This document shows positions 31,841 through 41,315 of a stretch of DNA of 45,725 nucleotides, one piece after another (position 1 is the stretch's first letter; each line of letters begins with the position of its first letter). Position numbers and translations under genes: made by a program. The notes beneath the pieces were generated by a model. That model was not told the DNA's origin. It worked only from the letters and a program-made list of their open reading frames with translations, and ran no database searches. The DNA comes from an uncultured Hyphomicrobiales bacterium (lineage in GTDB: Bacteria > Pseudomonadota > Alphaproteobacteria > Rhizobiales > Xanthobacteraceae): the NCBI GenBank assembly GCA_903878085.1, contig CAIRGJ010000050.1, forward strand, positions 1-45,725, given 5' to 3'.

Positions 31841-32383
31841 ATGGCCTACAATCTCGAGCAGTTCATCGCCGACACCAAATCCACTTTATCCCGCGATACC
31901 GGCCCGGCCAGCCGCGAGCAGGTGCGCCTCAATCTGGAAAAGCTGCTCGGCAATCCCGACTTCATCCGCCAATACGCCGGCGACGATCAGCCGCGCGGCC
32001 TGAAGGTGCTGTACGAGGACGACAAGCTCGGTTTCCAGGTGCTCGCGCATATCAACGACAAGGCGCGCGTGTCGCCGCCGCACGACCACGGCGAGTCCTG
32101 GGCGATCTACGGCCAAGCCACGCATTACACCGACATGATCGAATGGGAGCGCCAGGACGACGGCGGCGACCCCAAACACGCCAAGCTCAAGCCGGTCAAG
32201 AAATACCGGCTGACGCCCGGTAAGGCCGGCATCTATCAGAACGGCGCCATTCACTCGATCGACTACCCGGACTACGCGCGCTTCATCCGCGTCACCGGCA
32301 CCAACCTGGACAAGATTCCGCGCATTCGCGTCGACCTGAAAACAGGCGCGGTCGAGCAAATGTATACCGGCCAGGCGTCGTAG
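31841..32383 (+). CDS. Cupin-fold protein resembling cysteine dioxygenase
   Basis: A 180-residue protein with a cupin metal site: PPHDHGESWAIYGQATHY supplies two histidines and GAIHSIDYPD a third. This His-x-His ... His pattern in a protein of this length matches the cysteine/thiol dioxygenase branch of the cupins, which use Fe(II) to oxidise thiols to sulfinates. An N-terminal helical region (residues 1-50) precedes the barrel. The next gene starts two bases after the stop and encodes a multi-domain rhodanese, so the two probably act together in sulfur metabolism. The precise thiol substrate is not visible from sequence. AGGAGG lies close before the ATG. Confidence 0.8.
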   Translation: MAYNLEQFIADTKSTLSRDTGPASREQVRLNLEKLLGNPDFIRQYAGDDQPRGLKVLYEDDKLGFQVLAHINDKARVSPPHDHGESWAIYGQATHYTDMIEWERQDDGGDPKHAKLKPVKKYRLTPGKAGIYQNGAIHSIDYPDYARFIRVTGTNLDKIPRIRVDLKTGAVEQMYTGQAS

Positions 32384-32385
32384 CA

Positions 32386-33942
32386 TTGCGCCCCCTCACA
32401 CCCGTTGCCGTCAAGGCCATGCTCTCCGACGGCGAGGAGCTGGCGCTGATCGATCTGCGCGAGGAGCTCACCTTCTCGCAAAATCATCTGCTGTGGGCGC
32501 GCAATGTGCCGCTGAGCCGGCTGGAGTTGCGTTTCGCGCGGCTGGTGCCGCGGCTGACCACGCGCATCGTGCTGTGCGACGACAATGACGGCCTGGTCGC
32601 GCGTGCGGCGGAAATTCTCACCCGCGCCGGTTACACCAACCTGTCTTATCTCGATGGCGGCATCGCCGCCTGGATCAAAGCCGGGCTGATCACGTTCTCC
32701 GGCATGCACGTGCCGAGCAAGGCGTTCGGCGAATTCATCGAGCACCACAGCGGCACGCCGAGCATCAGCGCCGACGAACTCAACGCCATGATGCGCGCCA
32801 ATACCGACATGGTGGTGCTCGACTCGCGGCCGTTCGACGAATATTCGCGCGTCTCGATCCCGACCGGCATCAACGTGCCCGGCGCCGAGTTGGTGTTGCG
32901 CGTGCACGATATCGTGCCCTCGCCCGCCACCACCATCGTCGTCAATTGCGCCGGCCGCACCCGCAGCATCATCGGCGCGCAATCGCTGATCAATGCCGGC
33001 GTGCCAAACAAAGTCGTGGCGTTGCGCAACGGCACCATGGGCTGGCACCTCGCGGGACTGACCACCGACCACGGCAAATCGACGCGCGCGCCGAACGTCA
33101 CCGGCGCTGGCCTCGCCTGGGCCAAAGCCGCAACGGAAAATGTCGCCCGCAAATTCAACGTACAGCGCATCGATCGCGCGACACTCGATCGCTGGCGCGC
33201 CGACACCACGCGCACGCTTTATATTTTCGATGTGCGCGACCCAACCGAATACGAGGCAGGCCATAAGCCCGGCGCGCTGTCGGCGCCCGGCGGCCAGTTG
33301 GTGCAAGCCACCGATCTTTATGCCGGCACGCTTGGCGCCCGCATCGTGCTCTGCGACGACAAGGAAGCCCGCGCGGTGATGACCGCGTCCTGGCTCAAGC
33401 AGATGGGCTGGAAAGACGTGTCCGTGCTGCCCGAAGCCGGCGTTGAGACCGGGCAGCCGGCGGCCAATGTGCTCGGTGCCGCTCCGGCGGACGCGGCCAT
33501 CGATATCTCGGCGCTGATGGACATCGACGACATCACCATCGTCGATCTTTCCACCAGCCCTCAGTATCGCCGCGGCCATCTCCCCGGCGCATGGTTTGCG
33601 ATCCGCGGCCGGCTGGCCCTTGCGCTGCCGAAGATTGCCGTGCGCGGCACGCTAGTGCTGACTTCGGAAGACGGCGTGCTGGCCGGGTTCGCAGTCGAGG
33701 AAGCCCGCGCGCTCACCAAAGCCCCGGTGCGTTATCTCAAGGGCGGCAACGCCGCCTGGGCCGCCGCCGGCATTCCGCTCTCGACCGACGTCAAGATGGC
33801 CGACGAGCCACTCGACGTCTGGCTCAAACCCTACGAGCGCGCCGGCGATCCCAAGAACGCCATGAACGAGTACCTGTCCTGGGAGGTTGATCTGCTGGAG
33901 CGCATCAAGCAGGACGGCACGACGAATTTCGTGCGAGCGTAA
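32386..33942 (+). CDS. Four-module rhodanese-like sulfurtransferase
   Basis: A 518-residue protein made of four rhodanese-like modules (about residues 8-100, 126-226, 265-355 and 385-470). Each has the D-x-R or related start and the loop before the GG-x-x-AW ending (YLDGGIAAW, YLKGGNAAW). Only module 2 has a canonical active-site loop, VVNCAGRTRS with Cys188. Modules 1 and 3 have a Cys in an acidic LCDDND/LCDDKE loop, and module 4 has LTSEDG with no Cys. Rhodaneses move sulfane sulfur from thiosulfate or persulfides to acceptors. The start is TTG at 32386, two bases after the cupin stop; ATG 32419 is an alternative that would trim 11 residues. Operon partner: the cupin thiol-dioxygenase-like protein. 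Confidence 0.87.
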   Translation: MRPLTPVAVKAMLSDGEELALIDLREELTFSQNHLLWARNVPLSRLELRFARLVPRLTTRIVLCDDNDGLVARAAEILTRAGYTNLSYLDGGIAAWIKAGLITFSGMHVPSKAFGEFIEHHSGTPSISADELNAMMRANTDMVVLDSRPFDEYSRVSIPTGINVPGAELVLRVHDIVPSPATTIVVNCAGRTRSIIGAQSLINAGVPNKVVALRNGTMGWHLAGLTTDHGKSTRAPNVTGAGLAWAKAATENVARKFNVQRIDRATLDRWRADTTRTLYIFDVRDPTEYEAGHKPGALSAPGGQLVQATDLYAGTLGARIVLCDDKEARAVMTASWLKQMGWKDVSVLPEAGVETGQPAANVLGAAPADAAIDISALMDIDDITIVDLSTSPQYRRGHLPGAWFAIRGRLALALPKIAVRGTLVLTSEDGVLAGFAVEEARALTKAPVRYLKGGNAAWAAAGIPLSTDVKMADEPLDVWLKPYERAGDPKNAMNEYLSWEVDLLERIKQDGTTNFVRA

Positions 33943-34695
33943 CTACCCCCTCAACCCCGCCTCGAACTTCTCGCCGAACTCCGTCAGTTCCTCGGCATTG
34001 ATATCGCTGACCGCCCACAGATTGAGTCCGTTCTCGGTCCAACGCCGCACGTTGAAGCCGTGCAGGCTTTCCATCGCCGCCTTGCGCCGCGTCGCGCCCG
34101 CCGCCGGCGCGCAGAACAGATTGATGACGTGGACGCGGCGGCGATAGACGATGGCCGCCACCGGCTTGGCGTCGACATAATCCAGCCGGCCGCCGAGCAG
34201 CGTGAAGCCGAGCGCGGTGAGGTCGACCACCGGCGGCGCGACGTCGAGCCTACCGTTGAACCACGGCTTCACCGTGTGCTGGTCGCTCGACACAACGTCG
34301 GTGAGATGCTGCGCCTGCAGCGAACGTAAGTGCGCCGACACCACTTCGCCGAGCACGCGGCGATCGTCGTCGCCGCGCATCACCATCGCCAGCAGGCCGG
34401 ATGCCGCCAGTGCACTGGCGGTGGCGCCAAACGCGAAGCCCTTGATGACCGAACGCCGGCTCGCCGCCGCCTGCGGCGCAGGCAATTTGCCTTCGATACG
34501 CGCGCGCAAGCTGGCCGGCGCGGCATGGCGCAGCGCCGCCGGATTCATCGCCTGGCGGAATTCGGTGAACTCGCGCAGCCGTGCCGCACACACCGGACAC
34601 ACCGCGATGTGGTCCTCGACTTCGCGCGCGTGACCGGCGTCGAGCTCGCCGTCGATCAGCGCATGCATCAGGACATTGGCCTCGTCGCAATTCAT
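33943..34695 (-). CDS. Transmembrane zinc-finger anti-sigma factor
   Basis: A 250-residue protein. The N-terminus holds a ZAS-type zinc site, HIAVCPVC preceded by ALIDGELD, the pattern that binds the cognate ECF sigma factor in the cytoplasm. One membrane helix follows (about residues 90-110, after SRRSVIKG). The remaining ~135 residues would be periplasmic and contain a DUF-like domain with LLGGRLDYVDAKPVAAIVYR. Its ATG overlaps the stop of the sigma gene by four bases. It should hold the sigma factor inactive until an envelope signal arrives. The preceding genes for a metallophosphoesterase and a cupredoxin suggest a redox or copper-related signal, which is inference. Confidence 0.87.
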   Translation of the reverse strand: MNCDEANVLMHALIDGELDAGHAREVEDHIAVCPVCAARLREFTEFRQAMNPAALRHAAPASLRARIEGKLPAPQAAASRRSVIKGFAFGATASALAASGLLAMVMRGDDDRRVLGEVVSAHLRSLQAQHLTDVVSSDQHTVKPWFNGRLDVAPPVVDLTALGFTLLGGRLDYVDAKPVAAIVYRRRVHVINLFCAPAAGATRRKAAMESLHGFNVRRWTENGLNLWAVSDINAEELTEFGEKFEAGLRG

Positions 34696-35261
34696 GGTGC
34701 CTCACCCTCGCCTTCGGCCGCGATCCAGGCCTCGCGCAGCATGGTGCGCGCCCGCGACAGCCGCGACATCACGGTGCCGATCGGCGCCTCGATGACAGTC
34801 GCTATGTCCCGATAAGACAGATCGTTGATCTCGCGCAGCACGATCACCTCTCTGAACTCCGCCGGCAGTTCGCCGATCAGCCGGCGCATGGTGTCGGTCG
34901 AGTGCCGGCGCAGAATTGTTTGTTCCGGCGAGTCGCCGGCCTCGCTCCACAGCGGCGGCCGCACGCCGTCGTCGGCCGCGCTATCCGCCGTGTAAACCAG
35001 CCGGGCGCTGCCGGCGTACGTGGCGTGACAAGCGTTGCGCAAAATCGCCAGCAGCCAGGGTTTGATCGGCCCGCCGCGGAACGTGTCAAAATGGCGGAAC
35101 GCGCGTAGGTAACATTCCTGCACCGCGTCATCGGCGTCACTACGGCTGCGCAGCAGATAACGCGCCAGCGTGTAAAGCTCGTCGAGATGCGGCAAAGCCA
35201 GCGCCTTGAAGCGCGCCGTCTTGCCACCATCGTCCCAATCCGCCGCACCGCCCGCCATCAT
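34692..35261 (-). CDS. ECF-family RNA polymerase sigma factor
   Basis: A 189-residue sigma-70 family protein of ECF type. Region 2 is LYTLARYLLRSRSDADDAVQ with ECYLRAFRHFDTFRGG; region 4 is ELPAEFREVIVLREINDLSY followed by RDIATVIEAPIGTVMSRLSRAR, the DNA-recognition helix-turn-helix. The frame is open upstream to 35354 but ATG 35259-35261 (MMAGGAADWDD) suits family length. The stop overlaps the anti-sigma gene by four bases. The gene is the third of a reverse-strand run: metallophosphoesterase, cupredoxin, sigma, anti-sigma. A 64-base gap before it may carry its own promoter. Targets probably include the operon itself, as is usual for ECF factors. Confidence 0.92.
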   Translation of the reverse strand: MMAGGAADWDDGGKTARFKALALPHLDELYTLARYLLRSRSDADDAVQECYLRAFRHFDTFRGGPIKPWLLAILRNACHATYAGSARLVYTADSAADDGVRPPLWSEAGDSPEQTILRRHSTDTMRRLIGELPAEFREVIVLREINDLSYRDIATVIEAPIGTVMSRLSRARTMLREAWIAAEGEGEAP

Positions 35262-35325
35262 TGAATTCCCGGCCGTTCTTGCAGGAGTGGTCGCGGGAAA
35301 GACGGTCCGTCCGACGCCGCCCACG

Positions 35326-35661
35326 CTATGTCCCGCCGCTCGCCTCGACCACAATCGAGCCGGTCATGTGCGGATGCAAGGCGCAAAAATACGGGAACGC
35401 GCCCGGTGTCGTGAATGTGAACGAGAACTTGTCGTCAGTGTCGAGCGCCTTCGATCTGAACGCCCCCGTCTTCGAGGTCACGGTGTGCGGAATGTCGTCG
35501 CCATTGGTCCAGGTGACGGTGTCGCCGGCCTTCACCGTGACGGTCTGCGGGCTATAGGAGAAGTTGTCGATCTTCACCTCGATGTTCGCGGCATTCGCCG
35601 CCGCCATTGAGGCAACGAGCAGCACCATCGCGCCAAACGCGCGTGCAATTACAAACTTCAT
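35326..35661 (-). CDS. Periplasmic cupredoxin (plastocyanin/pseudoazurin-like)
   Basis: A 111-residue small blue-copper protein. Residues 1-24 are a signal peptide (AMVLLVASMAAANA). The mature fold has the type 1 copper ligands: His59 in DIPHTVTS, then Cys93, His96 and Met99 in FPYFCALHPHM. It acts as a periplasmic electron carrier. Its ATG is seven bases after the stop of the metallophosphoesterase gene, so the two are co-transcribed, and the ECF sigma gene follows. The pairing with a sigma/anti-sigma pair suggests response to copper, oxidants or another electron-transfer stress. The acceptor and donor are unknown. Confidence 0.92.
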   Translation of the reverse strand: MKFVIARAFGAMVLLVASMAAANAANIEVKIDNFSYSPQTVTVKAGDTVTWTNGDDIPHTVTSKTGAFRSKALDTDDKFSFTFTTPGAFPYFCALHPHMTGSIVVEASGGT

Positions 35662-35667
35662 GATGCG

Positions 35668-36606
35668 TTAGCCCGCCAACGGTGTGTCGATGATGGCGAG
35701 CCGCTGCTCACCTTGTTTGAACGTGACGCTGGCGGTGCCGAGCATGGTGCGCAATTTGTCGTCAGGCACTTTCAACGGACCCGCGGACGGCGCGGCCCCC
35801 GGCGCCGGCTGCGGGAACGCGGTCGAGCGCGCGGTGTGGAAGGTGACGTTGCCTTCGACCTTCTGCATCACCTGATGGATGTGGCCGTTGAGCACGGTCA
35901 CCGAGCCGAACCGCTTCAAATGGCCGAGCGCCTGCTCGCTGTCCTCGGTGCCCCAACCCCAAGTCGGATACAGCGCCCACAGCGGGATATGCGCGAACAC
36001 CACGATTGGCTGCGACGCCGAGCGGCCCTTCAGATCGTCTTCGATCCATTTGAGCTGCTCGTCACCGAGGCTGCCCATGCCGCCGCCCTTGAGGTTGGCG
36101 ACATTGACCAGACCCATGAAGTGCACGCCGTTGGCGTCGAACGAGTAATAGCCCGAGCCCTTGGTGCCGCGGCCGTAACGCTCCTTATAGAGCTTGTTCT
36201 CGGGATCGATGATGTCGTGCTCGCCCGGCACGTAATGCACGTCGAGCTTCGCCTGCGAGATGATCTTTTCCGCGTCGTCGAATTCCTGCTCCTTCGACAG
36301 ATGCGTGATGTCGCCGGTGTGAATCATGAAGGCCGGCTTCGCCGGGATCGCCTTGATCCGCCCAATCGCCTCTTCCAGCGTGCCCTTAACGTTGGGGTTG
36401 GCCGGCTTGTCGAAACCCATATGGCTGTCGCTGATCTGCAAGAAAGTGAGGCCTTTCGCCTCCTGCGCCGCCGCCTCGCCGACCAGGCCGAGGGAATGCG
36501 GCACCCCGCCGGCGATGGTCCACAGCACCCCGGTGCCCGCCCAGGTCATGCATTCCAGCACCTTGCGGCGGTTGGGGCCTTCTCCGTGGTCGCGATTATG
36601 TGACAT
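35668..36606 (-). CDS. Exported calcineurin-like metallophosphoesterase with Tat-type signal
   Basis: A 312-residue protein. Near the N-terminus NRRKVLE is a twin-arginine motif followed by a hydrophobic stretch and an AAAQEA cleavage region, so export folded via Tat is likely. The catalytic motifs are in order: ISDSHMGF (metal ligands Asp, His), HTGDITH, GEHD, AHIPLW and NGHIHQ. The family hydrolyses phosphoesters with a two-metal centre. ATG 36604-36606 has GGGAG 10 bases upstream; an upstream ATG six codons earlier lacks one. It is the first gene of the reverse operon with cupredoxin, ECF sigma and anti-sigma. A possible ECF-type promoter lies at 36646-36671. The substrate is unknown. Confidence 0.88.
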   Translation of the reverse strand: MSHNRDHGEGPNRRKVLECMTWAGTGVLWTIAGGVPHSLGLVGEAAAQEAKGLTFLQISDSHMGFDKPANPNVKGTLEEAIGRIKAIPAKPAFMIHTGDITHLSKEQEFDDAEKIISQAKLDVHYVPGEHDIIDPENKLYKERYGRGTKGSGYYSFDANGVHFMGLVNVANLKGGGMGSLGDEQLKWIEDDLKGRSASQPIVVFAHIPLWALYPTWGWGTEDSEQALGHLKRFGSVTVLNGHIHQVMQKVEGNVTFHTARSTAFPQPAPGAAPSAGPLKVPDDKLRTMLGTASVTFKQGEQRLAIIDTPLAG

Positions 36607-36645
36607 GGCCAAATCTCCCTGCAAATCCGTGCTTGCAGAGGGCTA

Positions 36646-36671
36646 GATCGGGCTTAGCTGTGATTTATTCC
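36646..36671 (-). promoter_or_regulatory. Possible ECF-type promoter of the metallophosphoesterase operon
   Basis: On the reverse strand GGAATAA (36665-36671) and CGATC (36646-36650) are spaced about as the -35 and -10 of ECF promoters (GGAAC/CGTC type). Neither box is a perfect match. It would allow the operon's own sigma factor to act on it. Confidence 0.2.
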
Positions 36672-36699
36672 TGCAATTCCGCCCCAAACCACGATATAG

Positions 36700-37746
<1,047 letters not shown>

Positions 37747-37779
37747 CGACCACGCTCGTCATTCGATACATATTCCGCT

Positions 37780-37860
37780 CATTCCCGCGCAAGCGGGAAT
37801 CCAGGGCCAAGAGCAATCAGTAATTGCTTAGTACTGGGTCCCCGCTTTCGCGGGGACGAA
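37780..37860. repeat. Extragenic repeat with two short hairpins
   Basis: ATTCCCGCGCAAGCGGGAAT forms one hairpin and GTCCCCGCTTTCGCGGGGAC a second, with CCAG...CTGG between. This is a widespread proteobacterial intergenic repeat form. It fills the gap between obgE and the formaldehyde dehydrogenase gene and may act as a transcript end. Confidence 0.85.
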
Positions 37861-37895
37861 CGGTGTGAGACGAATTTCGCGTAACAGGAGCCCCC

Positions 37896-39008
37896 ATGAA
37901 AACCCGCGCCGCGGTTGCCTGGAAAGCAGGTAGCCCGCTTTCCATCGAGACCATCGAGATCGAAGGCCCCAAGGCCGGCGAGGTGCTGGTTGAGATCATG
38001 GCGACTGGCGTCTGCCACACCGACGCCTACACGCTGTCGGGCGCCGATCCCGAAGGCATCTTCCCCGCGATCCTGGGTCACGAAGGCGCCGGCATCGTGC
38101 GCGACGTCGGGCCGGGCGTCACCACGCTCAAAGCCGGCGACCACGTCATTCCGCTGTACACGCCGGAATGCCGGCAGTGCAAAGCCTGTCTGTCGCAGCG
38201 CTCGAACCTGTGCACCGCGATCCGCGGAACGCAGGGCAAGGGCGTGATGCCGGACGGCACGTCGCGCTTCCGTTGTGACGGCGACCCGGTGTTCCACTAC
38301 ATGGGCTGCTCGACTTTCGCCAATTTCACCGTGCTGCCGGAAATCGCTTTGGCAAAGGTCCGCGAGGACGCGCCGTTCGACAAGATTTGCTACATCGGCT
38401 GCGGCGTCACCACCGGCATCGGCGCCGTCATCAACACCGCGAAAGTCTGGCCGGGATCAAACGTCGCCGTGTTCGGCCTCGGCGGCATCGGGCTCAACGT
38501 CGTGCAGGGCGCCCGCATGGTCGGCGCCGACAAGATCATCGGCATCGATCTCAATCCGGCGCGCGTTGCCATGGCGAAGAAATTCGGCATGACGCACTTC
38601 ATCAATCCCGACGAGGTCGGCCGCGACAAGGTGGTGCAGGCCATCGTCGATCTCACCGGCGGCGGCGCCGACTTCTCGTTCGAGTGCATCGGCAACGTCA
38701 ACGTCATGCGCCAGGCTTTGGAATGCTGCCACCGCGGCTGGGGCGAAAGCATTATCATCGGCGTCGCCGGTTCCGGTCAGGAAATCGCGACACGGCCGTT
38801 CCAGCTCGTCACCGGGCGCGTGTGGAAGGGCACTGCGTTCGGCGGCGCGCGCGGCCGCACCGACGTGCCGAAAATCGTCGACTGGTACATGGACGGCAAG
38901 ATCAACATCGACGATCTGATCACGCACACCATGCCGCTCGACAAAATCAACGACGCTTTCGACCTGATGCACGAAGGTAAGTCGATCCGGTCTGTGGTGG
39001 TTTATTAG
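37896..39008 (+). CDS. frmA: S-(hydroxymethyl)glutathione dehydrogenase (class III alcohol dehydrogenase)
   Basis: A 370-residue zinc alcohol dehydrogenase of class III. Catalytic zinc ligands are in GVCHTD (Cys40) and GHEGAG (His62); the structural zinc site is [16 protein letters not shown] (Cys92, 95, 98, 106). The NAD motif is FGLGGIGLN, and the length and GVTTGIGAV segment match FrmA/AdhC. It oxidises S-hydroxymethylglutathione, formed from formaldehyde and glutathione, and can also reduce S-nitrosoglutathione. AGGAG stands nine bases before the ATG. No frmB hydrolase or frmR repressor lies beside it. The gene is monocistronic by position. Confidence 0.96.
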   Translation: MKTRAAVAWKAGSPLSIETIEIEGPKAGEVLVEIMATGVCHTDAYTLSGADPEGIFPAILGHEGAGIVRDVGPGVTTLKAGDHVIPLYTPECRQCKACLSQRSNLCTAIRGTQGKGVMPDGTSRFRCDGDPVFHYMGCSTFANFTVLPEIALAKVREDAPFDKICYIGCGVTTGIGAVINTAKVWPGSNVAVFGLGGIGLNVVQGARMVGADKIIGIDLNPARVAMAKKFGMTHFINPDEVGRDKVVQAIVDLTGGGADFSFECIGNVNVMRQALECCHRGWGESIIIGVAGSGQEIATRPFQLVTGRVWKGTAFGGARGRTDVPKIVDWYMDGKINIDDLITHTMPLDKINDAFDLMHEGKSIRSVVVY

Positions 39009-39220
39009 AAATTCCACGCTCGCCGGTAACGCCTCCGTAAGCACGCATGGAACTTTCCGCGTGGAACTGCGGCAAGAACGCGGCACGCGCTTTCATTCCA
39101 GTCGTAAATCTGTCCCATTCTGACTGCACAGAAGTGCATCACGAGGGGGGGCGTCTCCTCACAGCCATTTTTTCGCAGCCGCGACGTGCGGCACGCCATA
39201 CGATGCGAGGATCGCAAGAA

Positions 39221-40138
39221 ATGCGGCATCTCTTCGTGCCTGCCTGTGTGTGTATGATGACATGGTCCGGCGCGACCGGTTCCGACTCGCGACTCTCCCT
39301 CGACGAATTCTACGGTGCCGCGACAAGCGAAAAGCGCGTCGCCGCCGCGCCGGCCGAGCCCGGCAGCGCCGACGCCGTGTACGCCGATATCCCGATCGAC
39401 AGCAGCGCCGCCGATATTGCGCTTCAAACGCCCAGCGCCGAAACGCAATCCGCGGACGCACAAATTCCCGACAGCCACGCCATCGACCCGCAGTCCGTGC
39501 CGCTGCCGCCGATCGCCAAGCCGGTGGTGCACCGCTCGCGCGAAGAAGTCTGCGACACGCTGACCAAGGCGGCGGAATCGAACAATCTGCCGGTGCCGTT
39601 TTTCATCGGCCTGCTGTTTCAGGAAAGCCGCTTCGAGCCCGGCATGGTGAGTTCTGCCGGCGCGCAAGGCGTCGCGCAGTTCATGCCGGAGACCGCGGCC
39701 AGCATGGGCCTGCAGAATCCGTTCGATCCGCTGCAGGCGATTCCCGCCTCCGCCCGCCTGCTGCGCAATCTGGTCGCGCATTTCGGGAATCTCGGACTTG
39801 CCGCCGCCGCCTATAATGCCGGCCCCAGACGCGTGCAGGATTGGCTCGGCAAGAAGGGCAAGCTGCCGGAAGAAACCCAGGGCTACGTCAAGATCATCAC
39901 CGGCAGCGCGGCGCAGAACTGGACTGCGGCCTCGGCGCTTCCCGGGCAACGCCTGCCGCGCCATGCGCCGTGTCAGGAATCCGCCGGGCTTTATGCCTGG
40001 ACCGGACCGGAGACGATCCCATTGCCCGCGCCGTCGCCGCTGACGCAGCACGCTTCCGTCCCCACGATCCAGCAACTGGCGGCGCGCCAGCAACCCAAGA
40101 ACGGCAAGCCCAAGCTTGAGAAAATCGCTGTGCGGTAG
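39221..40138 (+). CDS. Lytic transglycosylase (SLT domain)
   Basis: A 305-residue exported protein. ATG 39221 gives a short signal peptide (MRHLFVPACVCMMTWSGATG) and has GAGG upstream; the frame is open further to 39047, but that part is not protein-like. A Pro/Ala/Asp-rich linker precedes the SLT domain (about residues 105-230) with the catalytic Glu135 in LLFQESRFEPGM, SSAGAQGVAQFMP and AAAYNAGPRRV. Such enzymes cut peptidoglycan glycan strands to 1,6-anhydro products. The C-terminal ~70 residues are a Pro-rich tail. The gene stands between frmA and an alpha/beta hydrolase gene, on the same strand. Confidence 0.88.
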   Translation: MRHLFVPACVCMMTWSGATGSDSRLSLDEFYGAATSEKRVAAAPAEPGSADAVYADIPIDSSAADIALQTPSAETQSADAQIPDSHAIDPQSVPLPPIAKPVVHRSREEVCDTLTKAAESNNLPVPFFIGLLFQESRFEPGMVSSAGAQGVAQFMPETAASMGLQNPFDPLQAIPASARLLRNLVAHFGNLGLAAAAYNAGPRRVQDWLGKKGKLPEETQGYVKIITGSAAQNWTAASALPGQRLPRHAPCQESAGLYAWTGPETIPLPAPSPLTQHASVPTIQQLAARQQPKNGKPKLEKIAVR

Positions 40139-40232
40139 CTCTTCTTTTCCCTCCCCTCGCGCCGACTGTTCCCCTGGTGTAGCCTCCCGGCAAGCGCATC
40201 AAAAAGCGCAAGCTGTTCTGGGGACGAACGCC

Positions 40233-41294
40233 ATGAAGCTTTGCCACGCATTAGCCACGGCCGCATTGATGCTCACTTCCGTCACGGCCCTTGCCGCCGA
40301 TTATCCGGCGCCCAAACAAGGCGAATGGGTCGCGCACGATTTCAAATTCCATACCGGCGAGGTCATGCCGGCGCTGAAGCTAGCCTACACCACCATCGGC
40401 GACCCCAAAGGCCAGCCGGTGCTGGTGTTGCACGGCACCGGCGGCGCAGGCGGCAACATGCTGACGCCCGCTTTCGCCGGCGAATTGTTCGGCCCCGGCC
40501 AGCCGCTCGACGCGGCGAAATATTTCATCATCCTCCCCGACGCGGTCGGCCACGGCAAAAGCGGCAAGCCATCCGACGGGATGAAGACAAAATTCCCGCA
40601 ATACAATTACGCCGACATGGTCGCAGCCCAGCACCGGCTGCTGACCGAGCATCTCGGCATCAAGCATCTGCGTCTGGTCATCGGCAATTCGATGGGCGGC
40701 ATGGAAACCTGGCTGTGGGCCGAAAATTATCCGCAGTTCATGGACGTGGCCGTGCCGATGGCGGCGCAGCCGACGGCAATGGCGGCGCGCAACTGGATGC
40801 TGCGGCGGATGATGCTGGAGCAGATCCGCGAGGATCCGGAATACGCCAACGGCAATTACACCAAGCAGCCCGGCTCGCTGAAACTCGCCAGCGTGTTCTT
40901 CGCCATCGCCACCGCCGGGGGCACGCTGAACTATCAGAAGCAGGCGCCGACCCGCGCCCAGGCCGACAAGGTCGTCGATGCGCGGCTTGCCGCGCCGATG
41001 ACCGCGGACGCCAATGATTTCCTGTGGGCCTGGGGCTCATCGGCCGATTACGACGCCGCGCCGAATCTGGCGAAGATCGAAGCCTCGCTGCTGGCGATCA
41101 ATGCCGCCGACGACGAGCGCAATCCGCCGGAAACCGGCCTCACCGAAGCGGCGATCAAACAGGTCAAGAAGGGCAAGTTGCTGCTGATCCCGGCCAGCGA
41201 GCAAACCAGCGGCCATCTCACCACCGGCAACGCCAAGTTCTACAGCAAGCAACTGCAAGAGCTGCTGCAGACCGCGCCGCAGCGCGCGATGTAA
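40233..41294 (+). CDS. Exported alpha/beta hydrolase (homoserine acetyltransferase-like)
   Basis: A 353-residue protein with a signal peptide (LATAALMLTSVTALA). The alpha/beta-hydrolase fold has VLVLHGTGGAGG near the oxyanion hole, the nucleophile elbow GNSMGGMET with Ser153, an acidic residue in the NAADDERNPP segment, and a His in SGHLTTGN. The overall pattern (PDAVGHGKS, GMETWLWAENYPQ) resembles the MetX/homoserine O-acetyltransferase branch, but the export signal argues against that cytoplasmic role, so a secreted esterase or hydrolase is more likely. The frame is open upstream to 40116; ATG 40233 is chosen for the signal peptide. The substrate is unknown. Confidence 0.87.
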   Translation: MKLCHALATAALMLTSVTALAADYPAPKQGEWVAHDFKFHTGEVMPALKLAYTTIGDPKGQPVLVLHGTGGAGGNMLTPAFAGELFGPGQPLDAAKYFIILPDAVGHGKSGKPSDGMKTKFPQYNYADMVAAQHRLLTEHLGIKHLRLVIGNSMGGMETWLWAENYPQFMDVAVPMAAQPTAMAARNWMLRRMMLEQIREDPEYANGNYTKQPGSLKLASVFFAIATAGGTLNYQKQAPTRAQADKVVDARLAAPMTADANDFLWAWGSSADYDAAPNLAKIEASLLAINAADDERNPPETGLTEAAIKQVKKGKLLLIPASEQTSGHLTTGNAKFYSKQLQELLQTAPQRAM

Positions 41295-41315
41295 CGGCGG
41301 CATTCCGGAGACTTC

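Noticed and set aside
32272-33579. A 435-codon reverse frame over the rhodanese gene.
   Set aside because: Shadow of a gene with four clear rhodanese modules; composition dominated by His, Gly, Arg and Ala.
35713-36603. A long forward frame opposite the metallophosphoesterase gene, with similar cases at 42227-43267 and 43837-44958.
   Set aside because: All are antisense to genes with signal peptides and family motifs and have Arg/His-rich shadow composition.
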